Notes: generated by a model not told the origin, from the sequence alone. DNA of 64,000 nucleotides from Sphingomonas abaci (GCF_014199625.1 NZ_JACHNY010000002.1:124001-188000), one strand, 5' to 3'. Positions 1 through 9,608 are shown, counted from the first letter of the stretch. Numbers and translations are program-made.

Positions 1-765
1 CCCCGCCCGGGCGACGCGCGCGACCGGGATGCCGGGGACATAGAGCCCGCCGGTGCCCGAGGTGACGAACAGGTCGCCTGCGTGGAAGCGGACGTTGGTG
101 GCGTTGACCGAGCGGATGTCGAGCGCTCCATCGCCGCGCCCGACCGCCAGCGCCGGCAGGCCGTCGCGGGTGCGGCGCACCGGCACGATGCTGGCGGCAT
201 CCGCCAGCAGCAGCACGCGCGCGGCATTGGGCCCGGTCTCGACGACGCGGCCGACCAGTCCGTCGGGTGCCCGCACCGGCATTCCCGGACGCACGCCCGA
301 GAGCCGCCCGGCGTCGAGTAGCGCGAAGCGGCGACCGCTGGAGGCCGAGGAGCTGACCAGCCGCGCGGCGGTCACCACCTGCTCGTCGCGGTCGCGCAGC
401 TCCAGCAGGCGGCGCAGTCGGCGATTGTCATAGGCAATGGTGCGCGCACGCATCAGCAGCGGGCGCGCGACCGCCAGCTCCGCCTTCATCCGCTCGTTCT
501 CGGCATGGGCGAAGACCCAGCCGTTGATCGCATCGGGCACGATCGCGACCGCCTCGCGGATCGACATCATCGCCGAGGATGCGGGCACGGTGACGGTCGC
601 CACGCCCATGCGCAGGCCCGCGAACAGCGGCGGGGCGAACTGGCTGGCGACCAGCAGGACGGCGCCCACGACCAATCCGGCCACGGCAAGGACGTAGCCC
701 AGGAATTGGCCATATTGGCGTCGCCGCGAAAATCCCGCGCGGCGATCGCGGACGGGCGCCACCAT
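1..765 (-). CDS. mreC: Rod shape-determining protein MreC (partial, C-terminus beyond the left edge)
   Basis: Bitopic cell-shape protein that links cytoplasmic MreB to the periplasmic wall-synthesis machinery (family knowledge). The first 255 codons are present without a stop. There is a basic N-terminus, one membrane segment at about residues 20-45, then a charged coiled-coil region (NERMKAELAV, DNRRLRRLLELRDRD) and the start of the beta-rich domain (SGVRPGMPV, VTSGTGGLYVPG). The start codon is chosen because GGGGAG lies about 9 bases upstream. The gene follows mreB by 35 bp on the same strand, the usual mreBC order. Confidence 0.9.
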   Translation of the reverse strand, partial: MVAPVRDRRAGFSRRRQYGQFLGYVLAVAGLVVGAVLLVASQFAPPLFAGLRMGVATVTVPASSAMMSIREAVAIVPDAINGWVFAHAENERMKAELAVARPLLMRARTIAYDNRRLRRLLELRDRDEQVVTAARLVSSSASSGRRFALLDAGRLSGVRPGMPVRAPDGLVGRVVETGPNAARVLLLADAASIVPVRRTRDGLPALAVGRGDGALDIRSVNATNVRFHAGDLFVTSGTGGLYVPGIPVARVARAG

Positions 766-800
766 GCGCCGCTACTCCCCAGGCAGGTCAGTCGGTCGGA

Positions 801-1988
<1,188 letters not shown>

Positions 1989-2002
1989 CTACAGCCTTGC
2001 GC

Positions 2003-3781
2003 GTGTCAATACGCCGTCTCCCCTCGCATCTGGTCAATCGTATCGCCGCCGGTGAAGTGGTCGAAAGACCCGCCAGCGCGTTGAAGGAACTCGTCGAGAA
2101 TGCACTCGACGCGGGCGCGAATCGTATCGCGGTCCGGCTGGGCGAGGGCGGCCTTTCGCGCATCGAGGTGGTTGATGACGGCTGTGGCATGGCTCCCGAC
2201 GCCATGGCGCTGGCGCTGGAGCGGCACTGCACCTCCAAGCTGCCCGACGAGCGGATCGAGGCGGTCGAGACGCTGGGCTTCCGGGGCGAGGCGCTGCCCT
2301 CGATCGCCAGCGTCGCGCGCCTGACGCTGGAGAGCCGGCCCTTGGGCGCGGACGGGTGGCGTCGCGTCATCGACAATGGCGCGCTGGCTGAGGAGGGGCT
2401 GGCGGCGCTGCCGCCCGGCACGCGCGTGCTGGTCGAGCAGTTGTTCGCCCGCGTGCCCGCCCGGCGCAAGTTCCTGCGCTCCAGCCGCGCCGAATATGCC
2501 GCCTGCCTGGACGTGGTCCGGCGCCTGGCGATGGCGCGGCCGGAGGTCGGCTTCTCGGTCGAGCATGACGGCCGCCGCGTGCTGACCGTCGCCCCGGCCG
2601 AGGATCGCCCGACGCGGGTTGCGGCGCTGACCGACCGGCAGCTCGCCGACAATGCGGTGACGATCGACTGGGTGCGCGAGGATCTGGTGCTGGGCGGGGT
2701 CGCCGGCCTGCCGACCTTCCACCGGGGCGTCGCCGACCACCAATATCTCTTCGTCAACGGACGCCCGGTGCGCGACCGGCTGCTGATTGGCGCGATCCGC
2801 GGCGCCTATGCGGAGATGATGCCGCGCGACCGCCACGCGGTCGTCGCCCTGTTCCTCGACCTGCCGACCGACCAAGTCGATGTGAACGTCCATCCCGCAA
2901 AGACCGAGGTGCGGTTCCGCGACCCGGCACTGGTGCGCGGCCTGATCGTGTCGGGCCTGCGCCGGGCGCTAGACGAAGCCGGGCATCGCAGCGTCCAGCG
3001 CCCGGCCGAGGCGGCGCTGGGACTGTGGCGGTCCGAACCTGCGCCGTCGCCGATGGTGGCCGAGCATGGCAGCTTCTTCGCGCCCGGCTCCGCCACGGCC
3101 CTGCCGATCCCGCTGGGGGTGCGCGATCGCCCCGCCACGTTCAACGCGCCGCCCCAGGCGCGGGCCGAGCCCGCCTGGTCGCCGCCCCCCCAGACCGTGT
3201 CGCACCCGCTGGGCGTCGCGCGCGGGCAGATCGCGAAGACCTATGTGGTGGCGGAGGCCGAGGACGGGCTGGTGCTGGTCGACCAGCATGCCGCGCACGA
3301 ACGACTGGTGCTGGAGCGGATGCGCGCGGCGCTCGCCGGCGGGCGCATCGTCGCCCAGGCCTTGTTGCTGCCGGAGGTGGTGGAGCTGGAGGAGCCGGCC
3401 TGTGACCGGCTGGAGGCGCGGATCGACGAACTGGCCGAATTGGGGCTGGAGCTGGAGCGGTTTGGGGCACGGGCGATGCTGGTCCGGGCGACGCCGGCGC
3501 TGCTCGGCCAGGCCGACCCGGCCGGACTGATCGCCGACCTGGCCGATGAACTCGCCGCCTATGACGAGGCGCTGTCGCTGCGCGAGCGGCTCGACCATGT
3601 CGCGGCGACCATGGCGTGCCACGGATCGGTCCGCGCCGGGCGGATGCTGTCGGTTGCGGAGATGAACGCGCTGCTTCGCGAAATGGAGGCGACGCCGCAT
3701 AGCGGCCAGTGCAACCATGGCCGCCCGACTTGGGTGAAGCTGCAAATGGCCGATGTCGAAAAGCTCTTCGGGCGAAAGTGA
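2003..3781 (+). CDS. mutL: DNA mismatch repair protein MutL with endonuclease motif
   Basis: Mismatch-repair ATPase and nicking endonuclease. The N-terminal GHKL ATPase motifs are ENALDAGA, VDDGCGM and GFRGEAL. A Pro-rich linker spans roughly residues 335-405. The C-terminal domain carries DQHAAHERLVLE from about residue 427, matching the DQHA(X)2E(X)4E endonuclease signature, with the accessory ACHGSVRAG and CNHGRPT metal-site motifs near the end. This fits a bacterium without MutH. I take the GTG at 2003 (MSIRRLP) as the start; a TTG two codons upstream is possible. The protein has 592 residues. Confidence 0.95.
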   Translation: MSIRRLPSHLVNRIAAGEVVERPASALKELVENALDAGANRIAVRLGEGGLSRIEVVDDGCGMAPDAMALALERHCTSKLPDERIEAVETLGFRGEALPSIASVARLTLESRPLGADGWRRVIDNGALAEEGLAALPPGTRVLVEQLFARVPARRKFLRSSRAEYAACLDVVRRLAMARPEVGFSVEHDGRRVLTVAPAEDRPTRVAALTDRQLADNAVTIDWVREDLVLGGVAGLPTFHRGVADHQYLFVNGRPVRDRLLIGAIRGAYAEMMPRDRHAVVALFLDLPTDQVDVNVHPAKTEVRFRDPALVRGLIVSGLRRALDEAGHRSVQRPAEAALGLWRSEPAPSPMVAEHGSFFAPGSATALPIPLGVRDRPATFNAPPQARAEPAWSPPPQTVSHPLGVARGQIAKTYVVAEAEDGLVLVDQHAAHERLVLERMRAALAGGRIVAQALLLPEVVELEEPACDRLEARIDELAELGLELERFGARAMLVRATPALLGQADPAGLIADLADELAAYDEALSLRERLDHVAATMACHGSVRAGRMLSVAEMNALLREMEATPHSGQCNHGRPTWVKLQMADVEKLFGRK

Positions 3782-3980
3782 GGCGCGGCCCATCGAGTTG
3801 CGGTCCCGTCTTTCCAAGTAGTTGGCGGACACGGGCCGGCTCCGCGCAGCATGATGAAATATTTGTCATGGTTCTGGCCGGCGGCCGGCGAGTGGCGCTA
3901 AAAGGGGCAAGGGTGCGTCATCCCATCCAGCCGTCCGGCGGGCTTGGAGGGGCGTCGGTCACCATTGGCCTGGATCGCGC

Positions 3981-5312
3981 ATGACCTTCACCACGACCGA
4001 TTCTGAAGTCCTGCTGCTGCTTGGCGAACATGCGGGCGTCGGGCTGTGGGACTGCATCATCGCCGATGGCGATCCCTATGCCGCCGCGACGCGGTGGTGC
4101 TGGTCTCCGGAGTTCCGCCGCTTGCTGGGCTTCGCCGACCCGCGCGACTTCCCGAACGTGCTGGATGCGCTGCTGCAGCGCTTCCATCCTGACGAGCTTG
4201 CCATGGTCCTCGAGGTGTTCGACAGCACCATCGCTGATGCGGCGCCGGTCGCCCATTACGACATGAAGTTCCGCCTTCGCTGCGCCGACGACGGCTATCG
4301 CTGGTTTCGCTCGATCGGCAACATCAAGCATGACGCTGAGGGGCGGGCGACCCGCGCCTGCGGCTCGCTGATCGACATCCATGACGGCGAGATGGCCGTC
4401 GCCGCGCTGAAACAGCAGTCCGAGCGGGACTATTCGCGCATGGCGGATGCGCATGCCGCCGCACAGCAGCGCTTCTACCAGATCGCCGCCACCTCGGTCG
4501 ACAGCATCGTCTGCACGGACGAAGACGGCATCGTCACCTTCTGGAACCAGCGCTCCGCCGAGTGGCTCGGCATTCCAGCCGAAGCGATCATCGGCCGCCA
4601 TCTCGACATGGTCATGCCGGCGCGGTTCCGGGGCCGGGATGATTTCTGCCGCCGTCATCTCTCCTTGGTCGGCAACGTCCGGGAATTCGAGTGCATCGAC
4701 GCGGCCGGCCGGACGATCCCCGTCGAAGTGTCCGTGTCGACCTGGCTGGAGGGCGGACGCCATTGTTTCGGGCTGATCTCCCGCGACCTTACGAAGCGCA
4801 AGGCGCAGGAGGCGATGCTGGTCGAGATGGCGCTGCACGATTCGTTGACGGGCCTGCCGAACCGGCTTGCCTTTGGCGAACGGATGACTGCGCTACTGGC
4901 GGAGACCCGGTCCTTCTCGGTCCTGATGATCGACCTGGACGGCTTCAAATCGGTGAATGACAATTTTGGCCATGAGGCCGGCGACCTGGTGCTGCGACAG
5001 GCCGCCGCGCGGCTCAGCCAAGCCTTGCCAGAGGGCGGCTTCGTTGCGCGACTGGGCGGGGATGAATTCGCCCTGATCCTCGCCGCCGGGGAGACCGCCG
5101 AGACGGTGCGCGCCTTTGGTACGTCCCTGATCGCGATCCTCGAACAGCCGACGCCGCTGGACGGGGGCGTGGTGGCGCGGGTCAGCGCGACTGTCGGCGT
5201 GGCCTTCGCACCGCAGGCCGCGGACGATCCGGTGACCCTGCTGCGCCTCGCCGACCTGGCGCTTTATCGTGGCAAGCGGCAGGGGCGGGGGCGGGTCTGC
5301 GTCCACGAATAG
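3981..5312 (+). CDS. PAS-domain diguanylate cyclase (GGDEF)
   Basis: Probable cyclic-di-GMP synthase controlled by PAS sensing. The 443-residue protein has an N-terminal PAS-like domain (about 10-135, ending in the PAC-like RWFRSIGNIKHDAEGR), a second PAS domain (about 160-280, ending ISRDLTKRK) and a C-terminal GGDEF domain opened by DSLTGLPNRLAF. The GGDEF signature is intact at residues 359-363, so catalysis is plausible. The usual inhibitory RxxD site upstream is replaced by PEGG, so product inhibition through that site is unlikely. There is no signal peptide or membrane segment. It stands alone between mutL and the next terminator. Confidence 0.9.
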   Translation: MTFTTTDSEVLLLLGEHAGVGLWDCIIADGDPYAAATRWCWSPEFRRLLGFADPRDFPNVLDALLQRFHPDELAMVLEVFDSTIADAAPVAHYDMKFRLRCADDGYRWFRSIGNIKHDAEGRATRACGSLIDIHDGEMAVAALKQQSERDYSRMADAHAAAQQRFYQIAATSVDSIVCTDEDGIVTFWNQRSAEWLGIPAEAIIGRHLDMVMPARFRGRDDFCRRHLSLVGNVREFECIDAAGRTIPVEVSVSTWLEGGRHCFGLISRDLTKRKAQEAMLVEMALHDSLTGLPNRLAFGERMTALLAETRSFSVLMIDLDGFKSVNDNFGHEAGDLVLRQAAARLSQALPEGGFVARLGGDEFALILAAGETAETVRAFGTSLIAILEQPTPLDGGVVARVSATVGVAFAPQAADDPVTLLRLADLALYRGKRQGRGRVCVHE

Positions 5313-5483
5313 CGGCGGCGTCGCCGCGCGACGGGCCGCTGCACACTGGCCGGGCGGGCACCGGGCGGCATGGCCCTGCTGGCCCCGGGGGCCTGGCCGT
5401 CGGCGACACGTTCAGCGTAGCGCAACTTTTGCGCCATGCGCCGCGTTTCGCCGGCAAGTGCTTATCCTGACGTGGAAGATATC

Positions 5484-5561
5484 ATGAAGATGATCATGCC
5501 CCTGGTGCTTGCCCTGGTTCCGCTGGCGGCGGTGATCAGTGCCTGCGTCTCCTGCCCCTGA
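5484..5561 (+). CDS. Possible 25-residue lipoprotein-like micropeptide
   Basis: The frame starts with MKMIMPLV, has a hydrophobic core and ends AVISACVSCP. The sequence ISAC fits a lipobox, which would leave a mature peptide of only five residues. GGAAG lies at a good distance upstream of the ATG, and the transcription terminator follows about 26 bp after the stop. It could be a tiny entericidin- or lysis-type lipoprotein, or a chance frame; its length makes any assignment weak. Confidence 0.3.
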   Translation: MKMIMPLVLALVPLAAVISACVSCP

Positions 5562-5587
5562 TGCGATCGTCGCCTCGCCGGACATGA

Positions 5588-5623
5588 AAAAAGGCCGCCC
5601 GGAGCTGTTCCGGGCGGCCTTTT
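5588..5623. terminator. Bidirectional rho-independent terminator
   Basis: A perfect stem of GGCCGCCCGGA (5593-5603) pairs with TCCGGGCGGCC (5609-5619), extended by A:T pairs. It has an A-tract on the left and a T-tract on the right, so it can end both the rplI operon (minus strand) and rightward transcripts from the GGDEF region. Confidence 0.9.
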
Positions 5624-5651
5624 CTCTTCAGCCGTGGCGGCAGGGGCCGGA

Positions 5652-6239
5652 TCAGCCCTCGGCCTGCTCCGACTGGACTTCGGCGGTTGCGCCCGGCTCG
5701 GCGTTGGGATCGTAATCCTCGGTGAAGCCGGCCTCGTCACGCTCGAACATCGACGCCATGACGTCGACGCCCTGCGCCTGCATCTCCGCCTCTTCGGGCG
5801 AACGGGCGACGTTGACCTTGACGGTCACCGACACTTCCGGGTGCAGCGCGACGCGAACCTCGTACAGGCCGATCGCCTTGATCGGCTTGTCGAGCACGAC
5901 CTGGCTCTTCGACACCTTGTGGCCGTCCGCGTTCAGCGAATCGACCAGGTCGCGCACCGCGACCGAGCCGTAGAGCTGGCCGGTGTTCGAGGCCTGGCGG
6001 ATCAGCGTGATCTGCGCGTCCTTGAAAGAACCGGCGTCCTTCTCGGCCTCGCCGCGGCGGGCGGCGTTGTCGGATTCGATGCGGGCGCGATTGGCTTCGA
6101 AGACCTTGCGGTTGGCTTCGTTGGCGCGCAGCGCCTTCTTGCGCGGCAGCAGGAAGTTACGGGCGAAGCCGTCCTTGACCTTGACCACGTCGCCGATGGC
6201 GCCGAGCTTCTCGACGCGTTCCAGCAGAATAACGTCCAT
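5652..6239 (-). CDS. rplI: 50S ribosomal protein L9 with acidic C-terminal tail
   Basis: Large-subunit protein that binds 23S rRNA. The N-terminal RNA-binding domain starts MDVILLERVEKLGAIGDVV and contains the conserved GFARNFLLP segment, followed by the long connecting helix (residues about 40-75) and the C-terminal domain. At 195 residues it is about 45 longer than the E. coli protein (149). The extra part is an acidic, low-complexity tail rich in Glu, Asp and Ala, ending SEQAEG. It is the third gene of the rpsF-rpsR-rplI operon, 12 bp after rpsR, and is followed by a terminator. Confidence 0.95.
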   Translation of the reverse strand: MDVILLERVEKLGAIGDVVKVKDGFARNFLLPRKKALRANEANRKVFEANRARIESDNAARRGEAEKDAGSFKDAQITLIRQASNTGQLYGSVAVRDLVDSLNADGHKVSKSQVVLDKPIKAIGLYEVRVALHPEVSVTVKVNVARSPEEAEMQAQGVDVMASMFERDEAGFTEDYDPNAEPGATAEVQSEQAEG

Positions 6240-6251
6240 GTGGCGGACTCC

Positions 6252-6476
6252 TTACTTCACGACGTAGGGCAGCAGGCCCAGATGGCGCGCGCGCTTGATC
6301 GCCTGGGCGAGTTCGCGCTGCTTCTTGGCGCTCACCGAGGTGATGCGCGACGGGACGATCTTGCCACGCTCGGACACGAAGCCCTGGAGCAGACGGACAT
6401 CCTTATAGTCGATCCGCGGCGCGTCCTTCGCGGAGAAGGGGCAGCTCTTGCGGCGACGGAAAAACGGGCGAGCCAT
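6252..6476 (-). CDS. rpsR: 30S ribosomal protein S18
   Basis: Small-subunit protein of 74 residues that pairs with S6 on the platform. It contains the family hallmarks [22 protein letters not shown], here interrupted for reporting as CPFSAKD and IDYKDVRLL, then [20 protein letters not shown] and ARHLGLLPY. Its ATG overlaps the last base of the rpsF TAA stop (TAATG), which suggests translational coupling with S6. Confidence 0.97.
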   Translation of the reverse strand: MARPFFRRRKSCPFSAKDAPRIDYKDVRLLQGFVSERGKIVPSRITSVSAKKQRELAQAIKRARHLGLLPYVVK

Positions 6477-6877
6477 TATGCGGCCTCCTCTTCACGGTCA
6501 CGACGGGGACGATCGCCACGATCGCCACGCTCGGCGCGGCGCTCACGGTCGCGCTCCTGCTTGCGCATCATCACCGACGGACCCTGCTCCGCCTCGTCGA
6601 CCTTGACGGTCATGTAGCGGATGATGTCCTCGTTGATCTGGGTCTGGCGCTCCAGCTCGGCCACGACATGGCCGGGGGCGTCGATCTCGAGCATCACGTA
6701 ATGCGCCTTGCGGTTCTTGGCGATGCGATACGCCAGGCTGCGCAGGCCCCAGGTCTCGGTCTTGGTGACCTTGCCCTGATTGTCCTCGATGATCTTGGTG
6801 GCGGTTTCCGCCAGCGCGTCCACTTGCGCCTGCGCCAGATCCTGGCGCGCAAGGAACACGTGCTCGTACAGAGCCAT
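6476..6877 (-). CDS. rpsF: 30S ribosomal protein S6
   Basis: Small-subunit protein, partner of S18 and first gene of the operon. The 133-residue product starts [14 protein letters not shown] and has the ferredoxin-like fold motifs [18 protein letters not shown] and a charged Arg/Glu-rich C-terminal tail ([23 protein letters not shown] is summarised as an RE/RD-rich tail). The start is preceded by AAAGGAAG at ideal spacing, so the longer in-frame frame upstream is discarded. The S6:S18 complex is known to regulate this operon in some bacteria; I did not identify the leader structure here. Confidence 0.95.
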   Translation of the reverse strand: MALYEHVFLARQDLAQAQVDALAETATKIIEDNQGKVTKTETWGLRSLAYRIAKNRKAHYVMLEIDAPGHVVAELERQTQINEDIIRYMTVKVDEAEQGPSVMMRKQERDRERRAERGDRGDRPRRDREEEAA

Positions 6878-7073
6878 GTCACTTCCTTTGTTGACCGATC
6901 GCTGACGCCGCCCCATGCGGACGCCCCTCCGGCTGTCTTCCAATGCGTATTCGGGCAGCAAGGCCGCGCCTTCCGCCTGAAGCGATCGCGCCTATGACCG
7001 AAATACGGGCGCTTGTCGAGAGGGGCCGGCTCGCCTAACCGGCGCGGCTTGCGATCAGCATGAAGAGGTTACG

Positions 7074-8033
7074 ATGCGCGCGTTCATCTTTCCCGGTCAG
7101 GGCAGCCAGTCGGTCGGCATGGGCCAGGCGCTCCGCGATGCGAGCCCCGCCGCGCGCGAGGTCTTCGGCGAAGTCGACGAGGCGCTGGGCCAGCATCTGT
7201 TCCGCCTGATGGCCGAGGGGCCTTCGGACGAGCTGACGCTGACCGAGAATGCGCAGCCCGCGATCATGACCAACGCCATCGCCACGCTGCGCGTCCTGCA
7301 AAAGGAGGGAAATGTCCGCCTGGCCGACAAGGCCGCCTATGTGGCCGGCCATTCGCTCGGCGAATATAGCGCCTTGTGCGCGGCCGAGGCGTTCGACCTC
7401 GCCACCACTGCCCGGCTGCTGAAGTTGCGCGGTCAGGCGATGCAGGCGGCGGTGCCGGTGGGCGAGGGGGCGATGGCGGCGCTGCTCGGCGCCGACCTCG
7501 ACAAGGCGCGCACCATCGCCGGCGCGGCGGTCGATTCGATCCTGGCGGAGGGCGGGCCGACCTATGTCTGCACCGTCGCCAACGACAATGATCCGTCGCA
7601 GGTCGTCATCTCCGGCCATCGCCCCGCGATCGAGCGCGCGGTGGCGCTGGCCAAGGAACTGGGCGCCAAGCGGGGCGTGCTGCTGCCGGTGTCCGCTCCC
7701 TTCCACTGCCCGCTGATGCAGCCCGCCGCCGAGGCGATGGACGCCGCGTTGGCGGAGGCGCGGATCGCGGCGCCGCTGGTCCCGGTCTTCGCCAATGTCG
7801 ATGCCGCGGCGATCGCCGATCCCGGCCAGATCCGCGTCGCCCTGGTCGAGCAGGTGACCGGCATGGTGCGCTGGCGCGAATCGGTGCTGGCGATGGTCGC
7901 GGCGGGCGTGACTGAGTTCGTCGAGTTCGGCGGCAAGGTGCTCGCCCCCATGGTCAAGCGCATCGCGCCGGATGCGATGGCGGTCAGCGTGGTGACGATG
8001 GACGATATCGAAGGCTTGCTGAAGACGCTTTAA
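7074..8033 (+). CDS. fabD: Malonyl-CoA:ACP transacylase FabD
   Basis: Loads malonate onto acyl carrier protein for fatty-acid elongation. The 319-residue protein opens with FIFPGQGSQSVGMG and has the nucleophile elbow GHSLGEYSA with Ser94. The second catalytic region carries SAPFHCPLM with the active-site His, and the family Gln is in the first motif. GAAGAGG precedes the ATG. It is the first gene of the fab cluster. The next cluster gene, fabG, is separated from it by the repeat-bounded GxxExxY unit instead of following directly. Confidence 0.97.
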   Translation: MRAFIFPGQGSQSVGMGQALRDASPAAREVFGEVDEALGQHLFRLMAEGPSDELTLTENAQPAIMTNAIATLRVLQKEGNVRLADKAAYVAGHSLGEYSALCAAEAFDLATTARLLKLRGQAMQAAVPVGEGAMAALLGADLDKARTIAGAAVDSILAEGGPTYVCTVANDNDPSQVVISGHRPAIERAVALAKELGAKRGVLLPVSAPFHCPLMQPAAEAMDAALAEARIAAPLVPVFANVDAAAIADPGQIRVALVEQVTGMVRWRESVLAMVAAGVTEFVEFGGKVLAPMVKRIAPDAMAVSVVTMDDIEGLLKTL

Positions 8034-8035
8034 CG

Positions 8036-8065
8036 GGTTCACGCGGAGGCGCGGAGACGCGGAGG
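8036..8065 (+). repeat. Left 30-bp inverted repeat of the GxxExxY unit
   Basis: This arm is exactly reverse-complementary to 8454-8483. Inside it, three consecutive octamers fit the pattern [A/G]CGCGGAG (8041-8048, 8049-8056, 8057-8064), preceded by GGTTC and followed by G. It starts 3 bp after the fabD stop and ends just before the start codon at 8070, so its last bases also serve as the Shine-Dalgarno region. Confidence 0.95.
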
Positions 8066-8069
8066 AAAG

Positions 8070-8497
8070 ATGAGGGATATCGACGCTCTCAGCGGTGACG
8101 TTCTGGATCTTGCCCTGCGTATTCACCGCCAGCTTGGGCCTGGGTCGCTGGAAAGCGTGTGTACGAGACGGTGTTGGCTGGTCGCCTGGGTGCGATGGGC
8201 TATTTGGTCTGCCGCCAGCATCCCGTGGATATCCGGTTCGACGGGCAGGTCTTTACGGCGGCATTCCGAATCGACCTTCTGGTTGATGGACGGCTCGTGG
8301 TGGAAATGAAGTCCGTCGAAAAGCTCTTACCCGTCCACGGCAAGCAGTTGCTGACCTATTTGCGACTTGTCGACCAGCCCGTGGGGCTGCTCATCAATGT
8401 CGGGGCCGAGATCTTGAAGGAAGGAGTGCGTCGTGTCGTCAACAACTATCGCACCTCCGCGTCTCCGCGCCTCCGCGTGAACCATATAATGGAGTAG
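8070..8497 (+). pseudogene. GxxExxY-family protein (PD-(D/E)XK-like), frameshifted
   Basis: The first 30 codons (MRDIDALSGDVLDLAL, then RIHRQLGPGSLESV) and the frame from 8161 on (YETVLAGRLGAMGYLV and onward) are the two halves of one GxxExxY protein of about 141 residues. They are out of register by two bases at GTGTGT (8157-8162), precisely at the Tyr of the GSLESVY motif. Removing one TG restores the frame. The C-terminal half has a nuclease-like core with FRIDLLVDG and VVEMKSVEKL (Asp, then Glu-x-Lys), as in the PDDEXK_3 family. Its last codons read through the right inverted repeat (SPRLRVNHIME). The family's function is unknown to me. The break could be a true mutation, a slippage-dependent switch or a sequencing error. 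Confidence 0.85.
8454..8483 (+). repeat. Right 30-bp inverted repeat of the GxxExxY unit
   Basis: Perfect reverse complement of 8036-8065, containing three CTCCGCG[T/C] octamers (8455-8462, 8463-8470, 8471-8478). It overlaps the last codons of the GxxExxY frame and ends 17 bp before the fabG start, so the fabG ribosome binding site (GGAG at 8491) lies directly outside the unit. I see no target-site duplication next to the two arms. Confidence 0.95.
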
Positions 8498-8500
8498 CGA

Positions 8501-9238
8501 ATGTTCGATTTGACAGGCATGACCGCGCTGGTGACCGGCGCTTCGGGGGGGATCGGATCGGCGATCGCGCGGGGGCTGGCGGCGCAGGGCGCGCGGCTGG
8601 CCGTGTCCGGGTCGAATGCCGACAAGCTGGAGGCGTTCCGCGCGTCGCTGGGCGGCGATCACCTCGCCTTGCCCTGCGACCTGTCGGACGCCGCCGGTGT
8701 CGATGCGCTGGTGCCGCAGGCGGTCGCCGCGCTTGGCAGACTGGACATCCTGGTGAACAATGCCGGCGTCACCCGCGACAATCTGGCGATGCGGATGAAG
8801 GACGAGGAATGGGATCAGGTGATCCGCGTCAACCTGGAGGCCGCGTTCCGCCTGATCCGCGCCGCCGCCAAGCCGATGATGAAGGCGCGCTTCGGCCGCG
8901 TCGTGTCGATCACCTCGGTCGTCGGGCAGACCGGCAATCCGGGGCAGGCCAACTACGCCGCGTCCAAGGCCGGGCTGGTCGGCATGTCCAAGGCGCTGGC
9001 CCAGGAACTGGCCAGCCGCAATATCACGGTCAACTGCGTCGCCCCGGGCTTCATCCGCTCGGCGATGACCGACGGCTTGCCCGAGGCGCAGAAGGCGGCG
9101 CTGACCCAGCGCATTCCGGCCGGCGACCTGGGCACCGGGGATGACATCGCCGCCGCGGTCGTCTATCTCGCCAGCCGCGAGGCCGGTTACGTCACCGGCC
9201 AGACCCTCCATGTGAATGGCGGTATGGCCATGATCTGA
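8501..9238 (+). CDS. fabG: 3-oxoacyl-ACP reductase FabG
   Basis: NADPH-dependent SDR that carries out the first reduction in each fatty-acid elongation cycle. The 245-residue protein has the cofactor motif TGASGGIG, the NNAG motif, and the catalytic set Ser139, Tyr152 and Lys156 (SITSVVG and NYAASKAG). The C-terminus GYVTGQTLHVNGGM is typical of FabG. It lies between the GxxExxY unit and acpP. GGAG is 7-10 bp upstream of the ATG. Confidence 0.96.
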   Translation: MFDLTGMTALVTGASGGIGSAIARGLAAQGARLAVSGSNADKLEAFRASLGGDHLALPCDLSDAAGVDALVPQAVAALGRLDILVNNAGVTRDNLAMRMKDEEWDQVIRVNLEAAFRLIRAAAKPMMKARFGRVVSITSVVGQTGNPGQANYAASKAGLVGMSKALAQELASRNITVNCVAPGFIRSAMTDGLPEAQKAALTQRIPAGDLGTGDDIAAAVVYLASREAGYVTGQTLHVNGGMAMI

Positions 9239-9371
9239 CTTGGGTCATGGTCTGACCTGGGCGACGGCGTGAACCGAGATGAATGCACGGCGGACGGGGC
9301 CTTGCCACGGCTCCCCCTGCGTTCTACGTGCGTTCAGGAATTCTAAACCCCGTAATCGAAGAGGGACTACC

Positions 9372-9608
9372 ATGAGCGAGACCGCCGACCGCGTGAAGAA
9401 GATCGTCGTCGAGCATCTCGGCGTCGAAGCCGACAAGGTGACCGAGCAGGCGAGCTTCATCGACGATCTCGGCGCCGACAGCCTCGACATTGTCGAGCTC
9501 GTCATGGCGTTCGAGGAGGAGTTCGGCGTCGAGATCCCGGACGATGCCGCCGAGAAGATCACGACCGTGCAGGACGCGATCACCTATATCGACGAGCACA
9601 AGTCCTAA
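9372..9608 (+). CDS. acpP: Acyl carrier protein AcpP
   Basis: Carrier of acyl intermediates in fatty-acid synthesis. The product has 78 residues, the standard size, and the phosphopantetheine attachment site is Ser37 in [11 protein letters not shown]. It is strongly acidic. The ATG follows GAGGGACTACC. The 133-bp gap after fabG probably contains an independent promoter, in keeping with the high demand for ACP, and a terminator follows the stop. Confidence 0.98.
   Translation: MSETADRVKKIVVEHLGVEADKVTEQASFIDDLGADSLDIVELVMAFEEEFGVEIPDDAAEKITTVQDAITYIDEHKS

Larger units (their letters stand above)
5313..5651. other. Intergenic region with one possible micro-ORF and a terminator
   Basis: This 339-bp stretch between the GGDEF gene and rplI contains no conventional gene. 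It holds a possible 25-codon lipoprotein-like frame (5484-5561) and a strong symmetrical hairpin terminator (5588-5623). The remainder is GC-rich with no motif I recognise. Confidence 0.6.

Noticed and set aside
3851..3901. Sixteen-codon frame MMKYLSWFWPAAGEWR
   Set aside because: Too short, no convincing ribosome binding site and no signal or family feature.
8028..8491. Target-site duplication around the GxxExxY unit
   Set aside because: The bases outside the two arms (left CTTTAACG, right ATATAATG) do not match in any convincing length.
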